Origin: a virus | Direction: 5' to 3' (one strand) | IMG/VR virus record: IMGVR_UViG_3300030450_001995 | Span: 1 to 20,523 of that record | DNA length: 20,523 nucleotides | Shown here: one piece after another, positions 17,737-20,523 of the stretch | How positions within the stretch are numbered: the stretch's first letter is position 1 | How the letters are laid out: every line of letters begins with the position of its first letter | The notes under the pieces: model-generated | Told to the model about the DNA's origin: nothing | Database searches by the model: none | Seen by the model: only the letters and a program-made list of their open reading frames with translations | Translations under genes and position numbers: made by a program

Positions 17737-18217
17737 TCTACCAGATACAGATTATATTCTTATACCACCTACAACAATTTTTTATCCACCTGTGGCAGAA
17801 GTTCCGTACCTAGATCCTGTACTTCTTCCAAGTCTGGAACAGGTAGAGTCGGGTTTGGGAGATCAGGAATCTTCTGTTGAAGAAGAAAAAGCATCTTCAA
17901 CGGAGGAAGTGTCAGGAGTAACACCAGAGACAATACCGAAAGACCTGCCAGAAACCACAGAAACTTTATCAAATGAAGAAGGAATAGCTACGTTTAATTT
18001 ACCATTTTTCGGTGAAATGCCCATACCTGCCCCAGAAGTTATTGCCTCCTCTGTGATCGCTGCTGGAACTGCAAGTATTGTGAGCGTGGCGGGCGGGATT
18101 GCTATGCAATCAGTATTAGCTTTTATCAAGAAAACATTTAAGAAAATATTTACTAAAGTTCTTAAAAAAGAAGTCGCAAATGTGAAAGAAAAAATGGATA
18201 ATAATAAAGGTAGCTAG
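17717..18217 (+). CDS. Acidic Pro-rich protein with C-terminal membrane helix and basic tail (unknown)
   Basis: In this 166-aa protein, residues 1-40 are Pro/Tyr/Leu-rich (MEINLPNLPDTDYILIPP). Residues about 42-92 are acidic and Ser/Thr-rich. Residues about 105-137 form one hydrophobic helix (VIASSVIAAGTASIVSVAGG and on), and 138-166 are a basic amphipathic tail (KKTFKKIFTKVLKK). There is no signal peptide, so it is likely anchored by the C-terminal helix. It could be a holin-like or membrane-bound virion protein; the position after the fibre gene, where T7 has the gene 17.5 holin, is compatible with this but not proof. It starts within the 41-aa gene (20-nt overlap) with AAGAAG just upstream. 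Its stop lies in an inverted repeat shared with the opposing gene. Confidence 0.8.
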   Translation: MEINLPNLPDTDYILIPPTTIFYPPVAEVPYLDPVLLPSLEQVESGLGDQESSVEEEKASSTEEVSGVTPETIPKDLPETTETLSNEEGIATFNLPFFGEMPIPAPEVIASSVIAAGTASIVSVAGGIAMQSVLAFIKKTFKKIFTKVLKKEVANVKEKMDNNKGS

Positions 18218-18259
18218 AGTACACATACACCCGTAATGTGGCGTCTAAACTAGCTACTT
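18208..18259. terminator. Inverted repeat between convergent genes, possible bidirectional terminator
   Basis: GTAGCTAG (18210-18217) pairs with CTAGCTAC (18250-18257), extended by a G-T and an A-T pair (18208-18259). Inside the 32-nt loop a second stem can form, CACAT (18222-18226) with ATGTG (18236-18240). The forward gene stop TAG (18215-18217) and the reverse gene stop (18254-18256) both lie within the outer arms. T-rich sequence follows on both strands (TTTTT at about 18263-18267 on plus). The long loop makes this a weaker terminator than the one at 53-82. Confidence 0.45.
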
Positions 18260-18781
18260 AAATTTTTCTTTATTTGCTTTTACATAACTTCGTATATTGA
18301 TTACATCACTACAAATATATGCGAACTTAGACTCAGGGTTTATCATGTAGCCTGATGCGTGAAGCTGACTACATTTCAAAATACGAACTAGCTGTTTATC
18401 ATGCACTTGCTTGTCTAGTTCTTCTATGGCTAACTCTAGCTTCACTTTGGATAATTCATTACAGGTTTGATTATCTCCTAGTGGGATCATAAAAGACATT
18501 TGTACTCCCCAACCTTCATTGATGCTATATGTTTCTTCTCCCTGTGCATCATTACCTGTATAAAAAGGAGTTATTGCCATAGTTGGTTGGCTACATACTA
18601 AATTTCCAAACTGTTGTTTACCTGTCATTCCATTATTAATATTCATATTCTGATTGATAATACTTGAATTACCAATCGCATTTGGTTGAGCCTGTACGTT
18701 TGTATCGCCTTCGGCTTTTACCTGATTACTGGCTAAACACAGACAAGCTAGTAATAACGCTTGTAGTCGTGATCGTATCAT
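18254..18781 (-). CDS. Secreted four-cysteine protein (175 aa, unknown)
   Basis: The N-terminus is a signal peptide: MIRSRLQ, a hydrophobic core ALLLACLCLA, and likely cleavage after QVKA (about residue 23). A lipoprotein reading (LLAC) is possible but the motif is not ideal. The mature part starts with Asn/Gln-rich sequence (NSSIINQNMNINNG) and then has a conserved-looking centre with ITPFYTGNDAQGE and WGVQMSFMIPLGD. It carries four cysteines, in LVCSQ, QTCNE, LKCSQ and YICSD, enough for two disulfides in the periplasm. The last gene of the minus-strand block, it overlaps the upstream gene by 56 nt; the start is set by the signal peptide beginning right there. I recall similar secreted proteins in marine cyanophages (unchecked). 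No function is known to me. Confidence 0.82.
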   Translation of the reverse strand: MIRSRLQALLLACLCLASNQVKAEGDTNVQAQPNAIGNSSIINQNMNINNGMTGKQQFGNLVCSQPTMAITPFYTGNDAQGEETYSINEGWGVQMSFMIPLGDNQTCNELSKVKLELAIEELDKQVHDKQLVRILKCSQLHASGYMINPESKFAYICSDVINIRSYVKANKEKFK

Positions 18782-19091
18782 TCTGAGTAATTTGTTCTGT
18801 TAATGCACCAGCAGCCCTTGTAGTTGTGCTTAAAGTCCACTCAGCAGTACTATCTGTTGGAGTAAATACTGCATCTGTAGCTGTAATTCCTCCACTTGTA
18901 TCTGAAGTTACAGTTATATTTGTAGCTTCATAAGTATTTAAAGCAGAACCATATTTTTCAGTTACGATACTGCGAGTTATGGTTTGAGTAATGTTTTCAG
19001 TTCTGTTACTAGAACCAGTAGTCCAAGAAGGAACTCCGTTTGCATAGCAAGGTGCAGCTAGAAACAAACCTAATAAAAGTAATTTTTTCAT
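18726..19091 (-). CDS. Secreted Thr/Ser-rich protein (121 aa, unknown)
   Basis: The signal peptide is clear: MKKLLLLGLFLAAPCYA with probable cleavage before NGVPSW (after residue 17). The mature protein is about 104 aa, cysteine-free and rich in Thr/Ser. It includes a start motif W-T-T-G-S-S-N-R-T-E-N-I-T-Q-T-I-T-R-S (near 23-41), alternating beta-strand-like sequence, and the ending TTTSVITSLSVFSQ. It should be exported to the periplasm or envelope. It is the second gene of the minus-strand block: its ATG overlaps the stop of the 79-aa membrane protein (ATGA) and its end overlaps the next secreted protein. The close coupling suggests the three act together. I recall this type of protein from cyanophage genomes, without an assigned function. 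Confidence 0.85.
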   Translation of the reverse strand: MKKLLLLGLFLAAPCYANGVPSWTTGSSNRTENITQTITRSIVTEKYGSALNTYEATNITVTSDTSGGITATDAVFTPTDSTAEWTLSTTTRAAGALTEQITQNDTITTTSVITSLSVFSQ

Positions 19092-19327
19092 TTGGTGGTT
19101 GGTTTATTGTTCTTATTATCCACTATAGTATCTTTTTTCTTTTTTATCTGAAAACCTAGTGATGCAGTACTTGCTGAAAAAATACTTGCAATAAATGTCG
19201 GGTCAAAATCTACTATTTTTTTACCAGAAGGAGGTTCGTAGTATGAGAGAGATAATAGCGTTGCTGACCATAAAAGCACACAAACTTTGACTATAGTTTC
19301 GACTTTACTAGGCTCTTGATCTTCCAT
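19088..19327 (-). CDS. Small two-helix membrane protein (79 aa, holin-like topology)
   Basis: Residues about 9-30 (VETIVKVCVLLWSATLLSLSYY region) and about 45-62 (TFIASIFSASTASLGFQI) are hydrophobic. They are separated by a short polar turn (EPPSGKKIVDFD) and followed by a basic tail (KKKKD, then KNNKPTTK). The size, two helices and charged C-terminus fit small holins, but many small phage membrane proteins look alike. It is first in the minus-strand block and couples by an ATGA overlap to the first secreted protein. In T7 the holin and spanin genes lie near here, between fibre and TerL, on the plus strand. Confidence 0.78.
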   Translation of the reverse strand: MEDQEPSKVETIVKVCVLLWSATLLSLSYYEPPSGKKIVDFDPTFIASIFSASTASLGFQIKKKKDTIVDNKNNKPTTK

Positions 19328-19392
19328 AGAAGTGCAAACTCTTGTCTAATACTAGCAATGTAGCTATGTTTGGAAAGTAACACAAGATTACT
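19328..19392. promoter_or_regulatory. Divergent intergenic region, presumed promoter for the minus-strand block
   Basis: This 65-nt gap separates the minus-strand start (ATG at 19327) from the plus-strand start at 19393, and is the only divergent junction in the window. A promoter for the minus-strand genes must lie here or downstream inside plus-strand genes. On the minus strand TTGTGT (19372-19377), a 17-nt spacer and TACATT (19349-19354) give a weak sigma70-like match (4 of 6 at each box). No operator palindrome or T7-type promoter is convincing. Confidence 0.25.
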
Positions 19393-19557
19393 ATGCTAAA
19401 AATTTTAAAACCAATACTACTAAAATTCTTTACTACAACTGCTGTAAAGAGACTTATCGTAGATTTGCTTCGTGCAATCTGTAAGCAGACCTCGAATACT
19501 CTTGATGACAGGGCTGTTGATATGTTGGAGCAACAGTTGTTTCCTAAATTAAACTGA
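19393..19557 (+). CDS. Small hydrophobic/amphipathic protein (54 aa, unknown)
   Basis: The ORF runs from ATG at 19393 to TGA at 19555-19557. The N-terminal 30 residues (MLKILKPILLKFFTTTAVKR then LIVDLLRAIC) are hydrophobic with spaced Lys/Arg, suggesting a membrane-lying amphipathic helix. The C-terminal part is polar, with SNTLDDRAVDMLEQQLF. I have an impression of short proteins with a TxNTLDDRAV-type motif in phage genomes near lysis or packaging genes, but cannot assign a family. It ends one base before the next ATG, so the two are probably cotranslated with the terminase genes. It is too short for most ORF callers. Confidence 0.68.
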   Translation: MLKILKPILLKFFTTTAVKRLIVDLLRAICKQTSNTLDDRAVDMLEQQLFPKLN

Positions 19558-19558
19558 T

Positions 19559-19867
19559 ATGAACCACAAAGAGTTTTTCAAGATTCTTGTTGGCAATCCA
19601 CCGCCAGAAATTGAATTTGAGATTGAAATCAAACAACGTGAAACAGAACAAATGCCTGATGAAGCTGTAAGGGCATACTGTTTAGACCTAGTTAAGTACA
19701 CCAAGCTACAAGATTTACTTTTAACTTCAGCAATAATGCGTATATCAGAGATAGAAACCAAACTATATCGTTATGAAAAAAGTATGGAACTATATAAAAA
19801 GGTTAGAAAGCTAGGTTTTGTAGGTAAAATTAAGTATCTTCTATTTGGCAAAACAGATAAAAAGTGA
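19559..19867 (+). CDS. Small protein upstream of TerS (102 aa, unknown)
   Basis: The N-terminal half is acidic (EIEFEIEIKQRETEQMPDEA, residues about 17-36). A helical centre (VRAYCLDLVKYTKLQDLL, about 37-54) and a likely coiled-coil part (ISEIETKLYRYEKSMELYKK) follow, and the end is basic (about 82-102, with KIKYLLFGKTDKK). No signal peptide, membrane helix or catalytic motif is seen. It follows the 54-aa gene after 1 nt and precedes TerS by 27 nt. Position suggests late expression with packaging genes; function unknown. Confidence 0.8.
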   Translation: MNHKEFFKILVGNPPPEIEFEIEIKQRETEQMPDEAVRAYCLDLVKYTKLQDLLLTSAIMRISEIETKLYRYEKSMELYKKVRKLGFVGKIKYLLFGKTDKK

Positions 19868-19894
19868 TTATATTAATTAAAAACAAGACTAATC

Positions 19895-20116
19895 ATGGAT
19901 AGAAGTTTAAAAACATTAGAAACTTTACATGAATGTTTAGCAAAAGAACTATTAGGTAAGATACAAAGTGGCGAAGCAAAGGCAGGGGATCTAAACGTAG
20001 CTAGACAATTCCTAAAAGATAATGGTGTTGAATGCTTACCTGTAGAAAAGAACCCAATGCAAGAGCTTATGGAGAACTTACCAGACCTAGATGCTGTACC
20101 TTTAGCTGATTTATAA
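19895..20116 (+). CDS. Terminase small subunit (T7 gp18-like, DNA maturase A)
   Basis: This 73-aa protein is slightly shorter than T7 gp18 (89 aa). Residues about 23-43 contain the hallmark G-D-L-N-V-A-R-Q-F-L-K-D-N-G-V segment of T7-like small terminases. The C-terminus is acidic with N-P-M-Q-E-L-M. It recognises concatemeric phage DNA and directs the large subunit. The large-subunit gene follows with no gap. The ATG is preceded by ACTAATC, the same 7 bases as before the fibre ATG at 11765, with no Shine-Dalgarno. Confidence 0.85.
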   Translation: MDRSLKTLETLHECLAKELLGKIQSGEAKAGDLNVARQFLKDNGVECLPVEKNPMQELMENLPDLDAVPLADL

Positions 20117-20523
20117 TTGCAACCACTACCAAAAAAACTACAAGACTTTAGATATTTCTTAATCGTTACTTGGAGACATCTAAACCTACCAGACCCTACA
20201 CCTGTTCAGTTAGACATAGCTGAATATCTACAATATGGTGCAAGACGTAAAATCATACAGGGATTTCGTGGTGTAGGTAAGAGTTGGATTACATCTACCT
20301 ATGTAGTGTGGAGACTTCGTATGAATCCACAGCTAAAGTTCTTAGTCGTATCTGCCAGTAAAGATAGAGCCGATAACTTTACTACATTTACCATGCGTCT
20401 TATCAATGAGATGCCAATACTTGCTGATTTGATCCCCAGAGACGACCAGAGAAACAGTAAGGTAAGTTTTGATGTAAAACCTGCACAGGCCGATCATGCA
20501 CCCTCATGCTCTTCTAGAGGGGT
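20117..20523 (+). CDS. Terminase large subunit (T7 gp19-like), 5' part, TTG start
   Basis: The 135 visible codons align by eye with T7 gp19 throughout. Examples are LNLPDPTPVQLDIA, the Walker A motif GFRGVGKS (residues 49-56, where T7 has AFRGIGKS), NPQLKFLVVSASKDRAD, and SFDVKPAQADHAPS. It is the packaging ATPase and nuclease; the nuclease part is beyond the window. The start is assigned to TTG at 20117. The TerS stop TAA (20114-20116) is immediately upstream in the same frame, and the first in-frame ATG is codon 69, after Walker A. TTG at 20117 is therefore the only standard start that keeps the ATPase intact. The gene runs off the window end. Confidence 0.92.
   Translation, partial: MQPLPKKLQDFRYFLIVTWRHLNLPDPTPVQLDIAEYLQYGARRKIIQGFRGVGKSWITSTYVVWRLRMNPQLKFLVVSASKDRADNFTTFTMRLINEMPILADLIPRDDQRNSKVSFDVKPAQADHAPSCSSRG

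Noticed and set aside
17863-18129. Minus-strand open frame (88 codons) inside the 166-aa gene as an extension of the minus-strand block
   Set aside because: The block ends at a stop codon at 18254 followed by an inverted repeat, and this frame has no signal peptide or coupling, while the plus-strand gene has a clear membrane helix and overlap with its neighbour.
18254-18781. Four-cysteine secreted protein and its partner as an Rz/Rz1-type spanin pair because of the 56-nt overlap
   Set aside because: Spanins need a lipoprotein and a membrane-anchored coiled-coil protein; these have cleavable-looking signal peptides, no long coiled coil, and no Pro-rich lipoprotein, so the overlap alone is not enough.
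19347-19370. TAATAC at 19347-19352 as the start of a T7-type promoter before the 54-aa gene
   Set aside because: Only the first six bases match the T7 consensus; the following CGACTCACTATAGGG part is not there, and no second copy of the motif was seen in the window.
1-20523. tRNA genes, insertion sequences, CRISPR arrays, attachment sites or integrase
   Set aside because: None was found on reading through; gene spacing is tight and every longer stretch is accounted for by coding sequence. No gap without a gene exceeds 300 bases.

Overview
The window is a contiguous piece of the late (structural) region of an AT-rich, T7-like podovirus. The gene order matches T7 genes 10-19: end of the capsid gene with a terminator, tail tube proteins A and B (gp11, gp12), internal virion proteins gp13-gp16, tail fibre (gp17), accessory and fibre genes, then the small and large terminase subunits (gp18, gp19). 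Several products align by eye with T7 counterparts. TerL does so across its whole visible length, and gp13 from its first residues to its end. Low GC, A/T-rich start regions mostly without Shine-Dalgarno sequences, and fibre repeat types that I associate with marine phages suggest a phage of marine bacterioplankton, such as picocyanobacteria or SAR11-like bacteria. The host cannot be fixed from this window.

Layout. 1-40 is the tail end of a probable major capsid gene, followed by a strong rho-independent terminator (53-82), the same place as T7 T-phi. A tiny lysine-rich ORF (89-163) leads straight into the tail module. 167-11762 is a tightly packed co-directional block (gaps of 0-2 nt or 1-nt overlaps) for the tail tube and ejected internal core. 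The gp15-like protein ends in a SleB/cell-wall-hydrolase-like region, and the gp16-like protein shows no lytic transglycosylase domain at its N-terminus. The peptidoglycan-cutting function may therefore sit in a different ejection protein than in T7.

11765-17437 encodes two fibre proteins, both ending in a peptidase S74-type self-cleaving chaperone domain. The first (1348 aa) has a T7-type N-terminal attachment domain, three and a half copies of a 37-residue repeat, and about 33 copies of a 17-residue NTAVG/NTTG repeat forming a long stalk. A small 83-aa gene lies between the two fibres. 17463-18217 holds three overlapping small genes, including a 41-aa peptide with a textbook EF-hand-like loop and a 166-aa membrane-anchored protein.

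18254-19327 is the only minus-strand block: a two-helix membrane protein followed by two proteins with signal peptides, overlapping one another by 4 and 56 nt. It faces the forward genes across a 36-nt gap, where an inverted repeat contains both stop codons. It occupies the place where T7 carries lysis genes, so it and its membrane-protein neighbours are candidates for an envelope or lysis cassette of unknown mechanism. 19393-20523 returns to the plus strand with two small unknown genes, TerS, and the first 135 codons of TerL. TerL appears to start at TTG directly after the TerS stop codon, in the same frame.
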